Positions 52,236 to 63,870 of a DNA stretch of 64,000 nucleotides are shown here, in pieces; the stretch's first letter is position 1, and every line of letters begins with the position of its first letter. Source of the DNA: JBGSTR01 sp963707135 (GTDB taxonomy: Bacteria > Pseudomonadota > Gammaproteobacteria > Chromatiales > Chromatiaceae); the NCBI GenBank assembly GCA_963707135.1, contig CAVPOY010000011.1:62001-126000 (forward strand), in the 5' to 3' direction. The notes under the pieces are model-generated. The model had not been told where the DNA came from, ran no database searches, and saw only the letters and a list, made by a program, of their open reading frames with translations. Made by a program: the position numbers and the translations under genes.

Positions 52236-54164
52236 TCAGCCTTCAGTGCTGGCCCGTTGGACCTCCGCCGTGCTCGCCTCGGGCGTGTACCAAATCGGGC
52301 TGGTGTAGCCGCGCTCTTGAATACTGGCGGGGACGTCGTCGGGGAGCTTGACGCCGAAGATCTTGGCGTCATAGGTGGTCCAGCGCGGGGTGGGGATCTC
52401 GATGACGCGCACGTAGTAGAAGGCGGGCTCGGCGGGATCGAATGCCGGGTCCTCCCAATAGGCCTGGAGGTATGGGGCGCCGATCACGTTCGAATAGGTC
52501 GCTTGCGCAACGTCGACCGTATTGCCGACCGCCTTCCGACAACGTCCATCGTCACCGATCGCCCGGCCGTCCGACACGGCGATGTCGTAGATCCGCTCAT
52601 GGGCCTTGCCATCCTTGTCGAGCCAGCCCTTGATCATCTGGACGCGGTCGAGGTTGGCGCCGTCCGGATCGCGCAGGGCGCGGACCAGGAAGGTGGGCGC
52701 CTTCCCGGCGCGATGCAGGTCGCCGCCCATGGGCACGCCGTTCGCGTAGCCGTACTTGGCGAAGTCGGAACGATCGAGGTCGGACGGCGCGTAATCGAAT
52801 CCGCCGAAGACCCGGATCTTCAGGCGCGTGCCCGTCGTGGCGAAGACCTCCTTGCGCGCCATGGCGTCCCACAGCGCCTCGCGGGTGTTCTCCCGTGCCC
52901 AGACCGCGGCGATACCGGAGGCGCTGATTTGGCGCGCGTACATCTGGTAGCCCGGGGGTGCCGGGCGGCCGGCGATCACCTCGTCGAAGCGGATCGGATC
53001 GGCGGACGGCTCCAACAGCGTCACCTTGCCGAAGTAGTTGTCTTCCTCGGCGGTGGACAGCGCCGTATGTGCATCCGTGGAGCCGACAACGCCGAATTTG
53101 AAGGGATTGGTTCCCAATTGCTTCTCGTAGGCAAGGCCGCGCTTGAAGGCCTCGCGGGCGTATTCGCGCGGCAGCATGTCCGGTGTCTTGGGCTCGGCCC
53201 CGAAGCTCCCCTTGTCCCACACCTCGAAGTCTGCGAACTCGTCATCCGGCGACAGCAGCGGGTGAGCCTCGCCGTCGCCCTTCATCTGCGTGATCTCGTA
53301 GAGGGGCTCCCATTTGCGGCGGCGCTCGGCGTAGTCGCGGTCGAGGGGCTTGCCGGTGAAGGTCACATCGTCGAACATCAGGCCGTTCGACAGGTTGCCG
53401 TTGTGCGGGATCGCGAGCAGCTTGCCGCCCGTCTTCGCCTCGTAGCCCTGCATCCAGGCCCAGAGGTCCTCGGGGTCGAAGCTGTCGTACTGGGAGAACG
53501 GCACGACTTGACGGGCCTTGTCGCCACCGTCTCGGAAGATCACATTGCGGTGCATGTTGTTGCCGTTGGGCTGCGAGGTCCATTCGTAGCCGATGAAGGC
53601 CGTGAACTGGCCGGAGGCGTTGTACTTCTCCGCGGCATCGATCTCCCGCTGCCACATCTCCGCGGCCAGCTCCGGCATGTCCTTCAGTGGATCCTCGCGC
53701 TTGCCGGTCTTCTCCATCCAGTTCTCATAGGCCTTGATGCCGCCCTCCTGGCCGGACTTGACCAGGTCGTGCTCCATCTTGCCCCACTCGTTCTCGAGCA
53801 GTTTGGGGTTCGACTGAGCGATCGCCGGAGCCAGTCCCAGGTTCTCGGCATGGTCCGAGACGACGAGGAAGTCGAGCGGCCGGTTCAGTCGCGCCGGCAC
53901 GCCGGTACTGGAGATCACGGTCTCGCCCCGGGCGAAGCGATAGGCGTCCTCCGGGCCCAGGGTGCAGCCGACCATGCCGGCGTCCGTCGAATACGCGGTA
54001 TGCAGGTGGGTATCGCCATAGAAGACCTGGTTGGGATAGTCCTCGCCCGGATAGGGGGAATACTTGATCTCCCTTTCGATACGCGCGGAATAATCGGCGG
54101 CGAATGCGGTTGTCGTCGTGACCGCAGCAAGCATCGTGACCAGACTTGCCCGCGCTATGCTCAT
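52236..54164 (-). CDS. DUF3604 protein, PHP-like, exported (copy 1)
   Basis: 642 residues. A signal peptide ends at AFAADYS. The conserved core begins NQVFYGDTHLHTAYSTDAGM, with a PHP-type HxH motif (THLHT), then DFLVVSDHAENLG and IPHNGNLSNG, and GVVGSTDAHTALSTAEEDNY, all metal-ligand-like His/Asp clusters. The end is PIWYTPEASTAEVQ. The family is large and functionally uncharacterised; a periplasmic metallohydrolase is inferred. The gene is intact despite frameshifted neighbours. It is followed by the isomerase and HupE-like genes, and has a second copy upstream. Confidence 0.88.
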   Translation of the reverse strand: MSIARASLVTMLAAVTTTTAFAADYSARIEREIKYSPYPGEDYPNQVFYGDTHLHTAYSTDAGMVGCTLGPEDAYRFARGETVISSTGVPARLNRPLDFLVVSDHAENLGLAPAIAQSNPKLLENEWGKMEHDLVKSGQEGGIKAYENWMEKTGKREDPLKDMPELAAEMWQREIDAAEKYNASGQFTAFIGYEWTSQPNGNNMHRNVIFRDGGDKARQVVPFSQYDSFDPEDLWAWMQGYEAKTGGKLLAIPHNGNLSNGLMFDDVTFTGKPLDRDYAERRRKWEPLYEITQMKGDGEAHPLLSPDDEFADFEVWDKGSFGAEPKTPDMLPREYAREAFKRGLAYEKQLGTNPFKFGVVGSTDAHTALSTAEEDNYFGKVTLLEPSADPIRFDEVIAGRPAPPGYQMYARQISASGIAAVWARENTREALWDAMARKEVFATTGTRLKIRVFGGFDYAPSDLDRSDFAKYGYANGVPMGGDLHRAGKAPTFLVRALRDPDGANLDRVQMIKGWLDKDGKAHERIYDIAVSDGRAIGDDGRCRKAVGNTVDVAQATYSNVIGAPYLQAYWEDPAFDPAEPAFYYVRVIEIPTPRWTTYDAKIFGVKLPDDVPASIQERGYTSPIWYTPEASTAEVQRASTEG

Positions 54165-54312
54165 GGAACGGAAGGAGTGGGTGTTGATGGCTGAATCCTC
54201 ATGGCAACCGGTAAAACCATAAAGCGCGTTCTAATTCAGGTGCGCGAAAACTGGGCGGTCAACGGCTGCACGTGCGCCACGGGGACGTGGATCCGCCGGG
54301 AGCCCCTCTTGG

Positions 54313-54396
54313 CCCGGCTCCTACGTCAGGCCGAACAGCCCGAGCAGCAGGCCGCCGAGCACCAGGAAGCGCAGCAGCTCCTCGCGGAGTCATCGG
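54313..54396 (-). pseudogene. Relic of a second PpiC-type isomerase gene start
   Basis: Directly after the stop of the second DUF3604 gene, one leftward frame reads EELLRFLVLGGLLLGLFGLT and then a TAG. The intact isomerase anchor at 52.2 kb is REPLLHFLVLGGLLFGLFGLT, and the DNA of the two is closely similar. Nothing of the rest of the isomerase gene remains between here and 54193. It is a fossil of a duplicated DUF3604-isomerase unit. Confidence 0.8.
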
Positions 54397-56328
54397 TCAG
54401 CCCTCGCCGCTCGCCCCTTGGGCCTGGGCCGTACGCGTCCCCTTGGGCGTATACCAGATGGGACTGGTGTAAGCGCGATCGGTGACCTCCATGGCGGTAC
54501 CCTCTGGCATGTCGATGTTGAAGAACTTCGCGTCGTAAGCCGTCCAGCGCGGTGTGGGGATCTCGATCACGCGCACGTAATAGAAGGCCGGAAGAGTCGC
54601 GTCGAACTCCGGATCTTTCCAGTAGGCGGAAAGGACGGCCGCCCCGATGTCGTTGGTGTAGGTCGCATTGGCCAGATCAACGGTGTTGCCCACCGGCTCC
54701 TTGCACCGGCCGTCGGCACCGATGCTGCGGTCTCCCGAAACGGCCACGTCGTAGATCCGCTCGCGCGTCTTGCCGTCGGCATCGAGCCATCCCTTGATGA
54801 TCTGAATACGGTCGAGATTGGCGCCGTCTGGGTCTCGCAGGGCGCGGACCATGAACCTGGGCGCCGCACCCTCGGGGCCGGGACGCAGGTCGCCGCCCAT
54901 GGGTACGCCGCGGGCGTAGCCCTGTCGGGCGAAGTCGGGTCGCTGGACCTCCGGCGCCTCGAAGTCCCAGCCGGCGAAGACGCGCACCCGCAGCCGGGTT
55001 CCTGTCGTCGCGAAGACCTCGCGCCGGGCAAAGGCGTCCCAGATCGCCTCGCGCGTGTTCTCGGTTGCCCACACGGCGGCGAGACCCGAGGCGCCCAGGT
55101 CCACATCGCGGATCGAATACGCGGGGTCGACCGCACTCTCGATGAAGTAGCCGTCGCGGCGGTGCGGGGAGGGCTCGACGAAGTGGATCTTGCCGAACCA
55201 GTTCTCCTCGCGCGTCGAGGGGATCGCGTTGTGGCTGTCGGTCGAGCCGATCATGCCGAACTTGAACGGGTTGACGCCGAGACGCGCCTCCTCGGCCAGC
55301 CCCAGCTTGAGCGCTTCGCGGGCATACTCGGTCTTGATCATCTCCGGTGTCTTGGCGACGGTGCCGGTGAGGTTCGACTTGTCCATCAGCTCGAAGTCCG
55401 CGAACTCGTCGTCTGGCGAGAGCAGCGGGTGGGCCTCGCCGGTGCCCTTCGGCTGGGTGACTTCGACGACGCGCTCGAAGCGTTGGCGCCGCTCTGCGTA
55501 GTCCTTGTCGAAGGGTTCCCCGTCGAAGGTCTCGAGCATGAACATCATTCCATTCGACAGGTTCCCGTTGTGGGGGATGGCGAATACCCTGCCGCCGGTC
55601 TTCTCTTCGTAGGCCTTGAGATAGGCCCAGAGGTCCTCCGGGTCATCGCTGTCGAAGGCCGAGAACGGCACGATCTGCCGGGCGCGCTCCCCGCCGTCGC
55701 GGAAGATGACGTTACGGTGGAGGTTGTTGCTGCCGGGGCCGGACGTCCACTCGTAGCCGATGAAGGTGGTGAAGACGCCCGGCTGGTTGTATTTCTCGGC
55801 GTTCTCGATCACGCGCTCCCAAACCCGGGACCGCATCTCGGGGCTGTCGATGGGGTCTTGCCCCTTGGCGTTGAACGCGCTCCACTCGTAGGCCGCCTTG
55901 ATGCCCTCTCCCTTCCTGAAATACTCGAGCCACTTCCGCCCGTTCTCGCTCTGCTCGAGGATTGGATCGGCACGGTCGAGGTAGTCGTAGATCCCGATGT
56001 TCTCCGCGTGGTCGGCCACGACCAGGAAATCGAGCGGACGGATCAGTTTAAAGGGCAGACCGGTCTGGCTCGTGACCGTCTCGCCGCGCGAGACGCGGTA
56101 GGCGAATTCCGGTCCCAGGGTGGCGCCGGCCAGCCCCGCGTCCGCGGACCAGGAGGTATGCAGGTGCGTATCGCCGAAGTAGACGTTCTGCGGAAAATGC
56201 TCGTCGACGTAGGGGGAATACTTCTTACCCCTTCCCGCGTAGTCGCCTTCGTGCAGCGTGAATTCCTGCGCCTGGCACGGCAGTACCGTGAGGGTGCCGA
56301 GAATGGTGACGATCACGTATGGCTTCAT
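54397..56328 (-). CDS. DUF3604 protein, PHP-like, exported (copy 2)
   Basis: 643 residues from the ATG at 56328, preceded by GAGGAG (the frame is open 22 codons higher). A signal peptide ends at LPCQAQEF. It shares the whole architecture of copy 1: NVYFGDTHLHTSWSADAGLA, DFLVVADHAENIG, IPHNGNLSNGMMF, GMIGSTDSHNAIPSTREENW, and EVFATTGTRLRVRVFAGWDF. The paralogues align end to end, so they arose by duplication. The relic isomerase gene downstream supports this. It lies between the first sulfatase gene upstream and copy 1 downstream. Confidence 0.88.
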   Translation of the reverse strand: MKPYVIVTILGTLTVLPCQAQEFTLHEGDYAGRGKKYSPYVDEHFPQNVYFGDTHLHTSWSADAGLAGATLGPEFAYRVSRGETVTSQTGLPFKLIRPLDFLVVADHAENIGIYDYLDRADPILEQSENGRKWLEYFRKGEGIKAAYEWSAFNAKGQDPIDSPEMRSRVWERVIENAEKYNQPGVFTTFIGYEWTSGPGSNNLHRNVIFRDGGERARQIVPFSAFDSDDPEDLWAYLKAYEEKTGGRVFAIPHNGNLSNGMMFMLETFDGEPFDKDYAERRQRFERVVEVTQPKGTGEAHPLLSPDDEFADFELMDKSNLTGTVAKTPEMIKTEYAREALKLGLAEEARLGVNPFKFGMIGSTDSHNAIPSTREENWFGKIHFVEPSPHRRDGYFIESAVDPAYSIRDVDLGASGLAAVWATENTREAIWDAFARREVFATTGTRLRVRVFAGWDFEAPEVQRPDFARQGYARGVPMGGDLRPGPEGAAPRFMVRALRDPDGANLDRIQIIKGWLDADGKTRERIYDVAVSGDRSIGADGRCKEPVGNTVDLANATYTNDIGAAVLSAYWKDPEFDATLPAFYYVRVIEIPTPRWTAYDAKFFNIDMPEGTAMEVTDRAYTSPIWYTPKGTRTAQAQGASGEG

Positions 56329-56503
56329 CTTACTCCTCGATATTTCTTGGGCGGCCAATCGGATTTGATGGCCGATGGTCTTCCCGGATCGCAATCATTC
56401 GCCGAATGGCGATTCAACGGGTTTGCGAGCCACGAGGTCCCGCCCACCGAGCGGGACCTCGCTCACTTCCGTCTAATGCGTCAGTTCAGTGCGGAGTACG
56501 CCG

Positions 56504-58040
56504 TTAGCGACCCACCGACTGCGAGTTGATCAGCTCGCTGAAATCGCCGACCTCAAGCGACATGCTCTCCTGGCTGGGCGGGAATTCTTCGAACGTCTTT
56601 ACGAACGCGGCAATCTGAGCGCCTGCGGGACCGAGGACCCAGCTTCGGTTCTCGGCCCATTCGTCGTAGCCCCGGGCATGGATGAGCCGCTCGAAGGGAT
56701 CCAGCTTCAGATTGATGATGTACGGCGTCGAGAGCGTGGGCTGGGGAGCGCGGAACCACTTTTCCTGGTCCCTGAACAGCACCTTCCAGTCACCGTAGCG
56801 CATGCCGTGGAAGGTCGTCTCGGTGAAGTAGTAGAACTCCTTGCGCTTCGACTTGCCCTGGTTGAGGAGAAGGTCGCTCTGGTCATACCCGTCGAGGTGC
56901 ACCTTGAAGGTCTTGTCGCCGATCTTTTTCCCCTGGAGGAGCTCGTCCTTGATGTTCGGCTCGCCGACCCACGACATCAGCGTCGGGACCCAGTCTTCCA
57001 TGGTCATGAACTCGCCGGTGCTCACGCCGGCCGGGATGTGGTCCTTCCACTCGACGACCATGGGCACGCGAAAGCCGCCCTCCCAGCCGCCTGCGCCCTT
57101 TTCACCATGGAACGGTTGGTTGCCGCCGTCGGGCCACGAGTTCGAGGCGGCACCGTTGTCGGTGGAGAACATGACGATGGTGTTGTCCGCAACGCCGAGC
57201 TTCTCGATCAGATCGAGCAGTTCGCCGACATCGTCGTCCAGCTCCATCATGCCGTCGGCGTAGACGCCGTAACCGCTCTTGCCCTCGTACTCCTTGCTGA
57301 GGTTGGTGCGGTAGTGCATCCGCGTCGTGTTGTGCCAGACGAAAAACGGCTTGCCGGACTGAACGGTGTCGGTGATGAAGCGCTTCGACTGCTCCAGGAC
57401 CTCCTGGTCGAGGTTTCTCTGCCGCTCCTGCCCCCAGGGACCAAGGTCCTCGATCTGCTGGGAGCCGTCCGGCCAGCGCCTTCGAGTGGATGACGCCGCG
57501 CTGCTTCAGGCCGAAGCGCGTCTGCGCCTCCTCGTCCTTCGGGAAGTCGTACTGCTCGGGATACTCACCTGCGTTGAGGTGATAGAGGATCCCAAAGAAC
57601 TCGTCGAACCCGTGATTAGTCGGCAGGTGCTCGTCGCGGTCGCCCAGGTGGTTCTTGCCGAACTGCCCGGTGGCGTAGCCCAACGGCTTGAGCATCTGGG
57701 CCAGGGTCGGATCGCTGTCCTGGATGCCCTCCTTCGCGCCCGGAAGCCCGACCGTGCTCAGGCCCGCGCGCATCGGGTACTGGCCCAGGATGAAGGCCGC
57801 GCGGCCCGCGGTGCACGACGCCTGGGCGTAGTGATCCATGAAGATCATGCCCTCGTTGGCGATGCGGTCGATGTTCGGCGTCGTGCCGCCCATCATTCCA
57901 CGATGGTAGGCGCTGATATTCCACATGCCGACGTCATCGCCCCAGATGATGAGGATGTTCGGCTTCTCCGCAGCGAATGCGGCAGTTGTCCATGCGGACA
58001 GCAACAGGCATATCCACAGGATGCGCAATACGAGTTTCAT
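56504..58040 (-). pseudogene. Type I sulfatase (arylsulfatase), single-base frameshift
   Basis: From ATG 58040: a signal peptide (ends TAAFAAE), PNILIIWGDDVGMWN with the metal-binding Asp pair, and the sulfatase active site SCTAGRAAF (Cys76, Arg80), the C-x-A-x-R variant whose Cys would become formylglycine. After VIHSKALAG the frame is lost. DGSQQIEDLGPWGQERQRNL and GKPFFVWHNTTRMHYR continue in another and run to the end at 56504. Removing one base at about 57466-57470 gives 511 residues. It would hydrolyse sulfate esters in the periplasm and needs a formylglycine-generating enzyme, not seen here. Confidence 0.87.
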
Positions 58041-58365
58041 ATCTCTCTCCTTTTCATCTTGTTTTCGCGGCGATCGCACATGCCGAATCTACGTCTCGGT
58101 GATTCGCCTTGCGACTCATGGAGTGTACCGAGCTATCGCCGAACCCCTCTTCGGTGGCTCGCACTTGGCGGTCGCCGATGACGGTCTCGACCTTGGCTGG
58201 CGCCTCCCCACGGGAGGTGCCAGAAAACACCCGACGGCCGTGAGCAAGGGTCGTCGCTTGCCCAAGGTGATCGGCTGGTTGATGCTTCATCATGTCAGGC
58301 CTTCGCGCACCCCCAATCTCGATAGCCCGTCGATGCCGGGCTTGGTTAGCAACCCCTGCGTGCCT
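58041..58365. other. Gap between the barrel and sulfatase genes, with a stem-loop
   Basis: GGCGCCTCCC-CAC-GGGAGGTGCC at about 58199-58222 forms a near-perfect hairpin, without a T run on either strand. A minus-strand open frame (58054-58293, starting MMKHQPADHL) has no recognisable domain and is not annotated as a gene. Confidence 0.45.
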
Positions 58366-59181
58366 TCACTTCGGAAACAGCAGGACGACGTTGACTCGCA
58401 CCGCCCATCCGTCCGGACCACCATCGGTGCTCGCGGCGTAATAGCGTGGTCCCGCCTGAAACTGCACCAGCTGGTCGCCGATCTTCGTCACCTTGCTCAC
58501 CAGGGCGGCGACGGGTATCTGCCATTGATCGCCTTCCCAGTCATAGGTGGATTCGGTCTGCAACGTGAAGGTCCAAGCGGTCGGGGTGTTGTAGGAGACA
58601 AAGGGCTGGATGAAGGTGCTGTTGATATCGGTGCGATCCCTCGGGCCGGCAAAGGACCAGATGTGATTCGCGAGTATGCCAATGGTCCAAGGGCCCTGTT
58701 GCACAAGCCCTACGGCGGTCGGCCCGGCACCCCATTGCTCGCTACCCAACAGATCGTCGGTCGCCGTCGGAAGCAGGAAAACGGGTCCGACTCCCCAGAT
58801 CAGCCCGCCGGCGGTGGGCTCCTTGGGTGAGAAGAACAGGCTTTGCACCGTGTCCGAGAGACCGAATTGCTCTCCGGCCCCCGGAAAGATCGACCACTGA
58901 TCGACCACCGGCAGGATGGTGCGTGAGATCAGGTTCCAGTCCGGGCTGATCGAGATTGGGATCACGGGCTGAATATTCAGGGTGTAGCGGCTACCGTCGC
59001 CGTCAGGCCCGATGCCTTGCTCCCAGTTGGATTGGAAGGGCACGCTGATCAGCGAGGCAACGGGGTTGGAGAGCTCCTTGGCCAACGCCGCTGCGTCCTG
59101 GCCGTGGCACACGGTGCCATGGACGAGCAAAACGCTCGCTGCAAGCAGCAACTGGAATCTGTTGGGTGCTGTGATTGGCAT
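58366..59181 (-). CDS. Outer-membrane barrel, MetA-pathway/transporter-like
   Basis: 271 residues from the ATG at 59181 (MPITAPNRFQLLLAAS; the longer frame upstream lacks homology). A signal peptide ends near VCHGQDA. Beta-strand patterns follow: PVASLISVPFQSNWEQGIGP, RYTLNIQPVIPISISPDWNL, LIWGVGPVFLLPTATDDLLG, VGLVQQGPWTIGILANHIWS. The end is VNVVLLFPK. It probably moves small hydrophobic or sulfated compounds across the outer membrane; the placement between two sulfatase genes suggests substrate uptake for them. Confidence 0.8.
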   Translation of the reverse strand: MPITAPNRFQLLLAASVLLVHGTVCHGQDAAALAKELSNPVASLISVPFQSNWEQGIGPDGDGSRYTLNIQPVIPISISPDWNLISRTILPVVDQWSIFPGAGEQFGLSDTVQSLFFSPKEPTAGGLIWGVGPVFLLPTATDDLLGSEQWGAGPTAVGLVQQGPWTIGILANHIWSFAGPRDRTDINSTFIQPFVSYNTPTAWTFTLQTESTYDWEGDQWQIPVAALVSKVTKIGDQLVQFQAGPRYYAASTDGGPDGWAVRVNVVLLFPK

Positions 59182-59264
59182 CTTCTGCTCTGCGTCGGCT
59201 TGGGAAATGGCGAACATCCTGGTGCGGCAGGACGTGCCGACTGCATCGGCACGTCCCGAAGGGT

Positions 59265-60864
<1,600 letters not shown>

Positions 60865-60997
60865 TGGACTGGTCCTCCTCCAGTAGAAACCGGTTGCTCT
60901 TCGGCAGCTCAGCTCAAGCCAGCGGGATACTAGGAAATTGCGCTACGCTTAGCATGTGCAGTTTCCGAACATTTAACCGACGGGGATACTAAGAAAC

Positions 60998-62038
60998 ATG
61001 GAAACGTTGGGCGCGGGGGACGCCAACCCACCATCAAGCCCGCTGCTGCGCGTCGGGAGCTTCGCGTGCGACGATCCGAGTTTCGCCGAAGAGGCGACCG
61101 TGCCGTGGGACAACGCGATAACGCCGCTTTCCCGGGATCCGTACAGGCACGAGAACACCTTTCTCGCCACCTCCAGGCTCATCCTGTACCGGGAGACCTT
61201 TTCGGTTCGGACGCGGGTTCAGGGACTGTCGCCACCGAGCATGTTCGGCTTCGCCGTGCCGCTTCGGCTCGGCAGCAAGACACGTTGGTGGGGGTCAGCG
61301 CTACATGAGAAGGGGCTTCCCGCCACAATGCCGGGCGGAGTTCACGTCGAAATGTCGCCCGGGCAGCAGCACTTTGTTGCCTTGGTCGACCTCGGACTCT
61401 TTCACGACAGCATACCGGACGAGCTGCGCGTGGCGATCGAGAAGGCGGCATGTGGGCATGTGCTTCCCGCCTCGCGTTTGGCGGTCGCCCGGCTTGGCAC
61501 GACGTTCAGCGCGCTGCTAGACGGGGCAAAGGCCCACCGCCAGGCGCTCCACCACCCAAACGCCGTCCGTTGCATGGAGCAGGACCTGCTGGCGGCGTTC
61601 AGCCGCTCGTTGACGGTTCCCTTGCCAGCTCCAAGGTGTGTCGGGCGCGCCGTCCGCCAGCGCGGCCTGCAAAGGGCTATCGAGTACCTGCGAGCCATGG
61701 ATCCAGGAGCGGCCACGGTCGCTGACCTGTGCGCCGCGGCATGCGTCACCGAGCGAACCCTCCAGTACGCCTTTCGCGAGACCTTCGGCCTGAGCCCGCT
61801 CGGATTCCTTCACTTGCGGCGCTACCACGCGACGCGACGGGACCTGCTCACTGCCGACGGCAGGACCACGACAGTCAACGAGATCGCGCAGCGCAACGGC
61901 TTCTACGAAATGGGCCGCTTTGCGGTGCGCTACAAAGCCCTCTTTGGCGAATCACCTTCGGTAACCTTGCAGCGCGATTGCGTGAGCGGCTGTCGAGGCT
62001 TTCTCTGCCCAGAGGGATTCGGTCCGCGAGGAACTTGA
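60998..62038 (+). CDS. AraC-family transcriptional regulator
   Basis: 346 residues. The N-terminal 230 residues are an unrecognised sensing domain (FSVRTRVQGLSPPSMFGFAV, MSPGQQHFVALVDLGLF). The C-terminal AraC DNA-binding domain is complete with two HTHs: TVADLCAAACVTERTLQYAF and VNEIAQRNGFYEMGRFAVRY, plus KALFGESPS. It is divergent from the sulfatase gene, with 133 bases between starts, the standard layout for a regulator of the adjacent operon. It is the likely activator of the sulfatase/DUF3604 block. Confidence 0.88.
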   Translation: METLGAGDANPPSSPLLRVGSFACDDPSFAEEATVPWDNAITPLSRDPYRHENTFLATSRLILYRETFSVRTRVQGLSPPSMFGFAVPLRLGSKTRWWGSALHEKGLPATMPGGVHVEMSPGQQHFVALVDLGLFHDSIPDELRVAIEKAACGHVLPASRLAVARLGTTFSALLDGAKAHRQALHHPNAVRCMEQDLLAAFSRSLTVPLPAPRCVGRAVRQRGLQRAIEYLRAMDPGAATVADLCAAACVTERTLQYAFRETFGLSPLGFLHLRRYHATRRDLLTADGRTTTVNEIAQRNGFYEMGRFAVRYKALFGESPSVTLQRDCVSGCRGFLCPEGFGPRGT

Positions 62039-62292
62039 TTGCCAAGCCCACGGCGGTGCCGTCTTCCATGTCTTAAGGAGAGGGCCGAGGACGTCGCTTA
62101 GACGACGCAACCGCTTCAGATTGCCGAGTTGGCGGCTCCGTGCACCTGCAAAGTGTCGGCCTGTCGCTGGTGATGGTGAATGCGATCGGCCTCTTAAACC
62201 ACAGCCGCGAAAAACTCGGACTCCAGCCCGGAAACCTCAGTGTGCCTTGTGCAGGGCACCAGCGATCCGGGCTAACCGCCAGCCGCCGCCCC

Positions 62293-63375
62293 TCACTTGC
62301 CCTCGGTGAGCAGCTTGTAGGCCACGTAGTATTTGTAGATGTTGCGCACGTAGACCACCGGCTCGCGGCTCACCACCTTGGCGGTGGCGATTTCCACGTT
62401 GTCGAGCCAGACGTTGGGGTCGAGCCCGAGCTTCTTGGCCCGCTTGCGGGCCTTGGCGACGTTTCCCGGCCCGGCGTTATAGGCGGCGAAGCTGAACAGG
62501 GTCTGGTCCAGGGCCGACAAGGCCGGATCGCTGTAATAGTGGTCTCGCAGGAAGCGCAGGTATCTCACGCCGGCATGGATGTTGGGCTCCTTCAGATGAA
62601 TATCCGGGATCCCGACGTTGGGGTCCTTGGCGGTCGCTGGCATCACCTGCATCACCCCGACGGCCCCCACGGGACTGCGCTTGCTCTGGTCGAGCCGGGA
62701 CTCCTGATAGCCCTGGGCGGCGATCATGAGCCAGTCGAAGTCATATTTCCCCGCATAGGTTTTGAGCAGATCGGACATGCCCCTAAACCGTTCCCGATCC
62801 TCGGCGGCCAGGGCGTTCTTGGCCCAGGTGGCGCTCTTCAGGTACTTGGCAAGCAGGATGTTCCCGAGCTTGGTTCCCTTGCGCGCCTCGGCGACATAGC
62901 CGTCCACCAAGGCCTTGAGCTTGGGGCTGTCCTTGGGCATAGCCCACGCGATGTGCTGGTCGGCTGCCAGAATCAGGTCCTCGTGGATACGGACCTTGTC
63001 GAAGACCTGGGCGAAGAGCTTGGCCACCGGCTCGTCGGCGATGGTGGCGGGGATGATCCCGATCCCGACCATCTCGATCAGGTCGTCGTCGGTCAGGTTC
63101 TCATCCGCCTCCTCCACGGGGAAGGGCGCCTTGCCCTCCGCGACGCGCTTGGCGTTGAGTGCGATGAGGTGCTCATAGAAACTGGTGGAGGGGCGCAGGT
63201 AGACCTTGGACGCGAGCATGTCCTCCGCGGCCTTGACTTGCGGCGCCGCGGGGCCGGTCACGAGCACCTCGCGCACTTGCGTGTGGAAGGGCTCGCTGAA
63301 GTCCACCAGGGCACGGCGTCCCTCGGTCACCGTAATGGTGCCAGCGGCCAGGTCGGCGCGACCCTCCGTCAGCAT
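62293..63375 (-). pseudogene. MltF-like lytic transglycosylase, 5'-truncated
   Basis: 360 residues, from an internal start at MLTEGRADLAAGTITVTEGR, which is the middle of the periplasmic-binding-protein-like domain of MltF. The signal peptide and about 100 residues before it are missing and nothing homologous lies upstream. The catalytic SLT domain is intact: YQESRLDQ (Glu225), VGAVGVMQVMPATA and LFSFAAYNAGPGNV. Without export it cannot reach peptidoglycan, so it is probably a dead 5'-truncated copy. The alternative is an unseen start outside the present frame. Confidence 0.82.
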
Positions 63376-63462
63376 CGAACGTAGACGGCAATGGTGAACA
63401 TGGCGGTTCGGGCCAGCGCCACGTTAAGACTCGCGCCTCACACCAACCGACAAACGCGAGCT

Positions 63463-63870
63463 TCATCCCAACAGCTCGACCCTCGGCGTGCAGTCAAGCG
63501 CCTCTGCACGGCGGGCCAGCCGGCGGTCGAAGGTCACGAAGGCGGCGGCCCGCTGGCTACGGGCCAAATGCAGTGCGTCGGCAAGGTCCATCCCCCCACC
63601 AAAGTGGTCCAAGGCATCGAGGACCGCGCCCCGGTCCTCGACGGTAACATGGCCAATGCCGAGCAATGCCCGCAGGACGCGCTCGATATCGGCCCGAGGC
63701 AGCTCGTAGAAGCCGCGCATGACCCATTCAAGCTCCAGCAGAACGGTGACAGTGACGAAGGACGGCTCGGACAATGCGGCCACCGCCGCCGGGCGTTGCA
63801 GAACGGCTTCTTCATCGTCCGGGTCGTCGATAAAGAAGCGGGCGAGGATGTTGGTATCCAACGACTTCAT
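63463..63870 (-). CDS. PIN-domain toxin (VapC-like)
   Basis: 135 residues. It has the four acidic positions of PIN RNases: Asp5 (SLDTNI), Glu46/48 (LLELEW), Asp95/98 (MDLADALH) and Asp115 (TFDRR). It would cleave RNA and arrest growth unless bound by its antitoxin. The start overlaps the stop of the upstream gene in ATGA, the classic antitoxin-toxin arrangement. A truncated MltF gene lies directly downstream, which may mark a past insertion. Confidence 0.9.
   Translation of the reverse strand: MKSLDTNILARFFIDDPDDEEAVLQRPAAVAALSEPSFVTVTVLLELEWVMRGFYELPRADIERVLRALLGIGHVTVEDRGAVLDALDHFGGGMDLADALHLARSQRAAAFVTFDRRLARRAEALDCTPRVELLG

Noticed and set aside
54418..56529. 703-codon plus-strand frame opposite DUF3604 copy 2 (and a 645-codon one opposite copy 1)
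   Set aside because: Antisense shadows; both DUF3604 paralogues match each other end to end on the minus strand.
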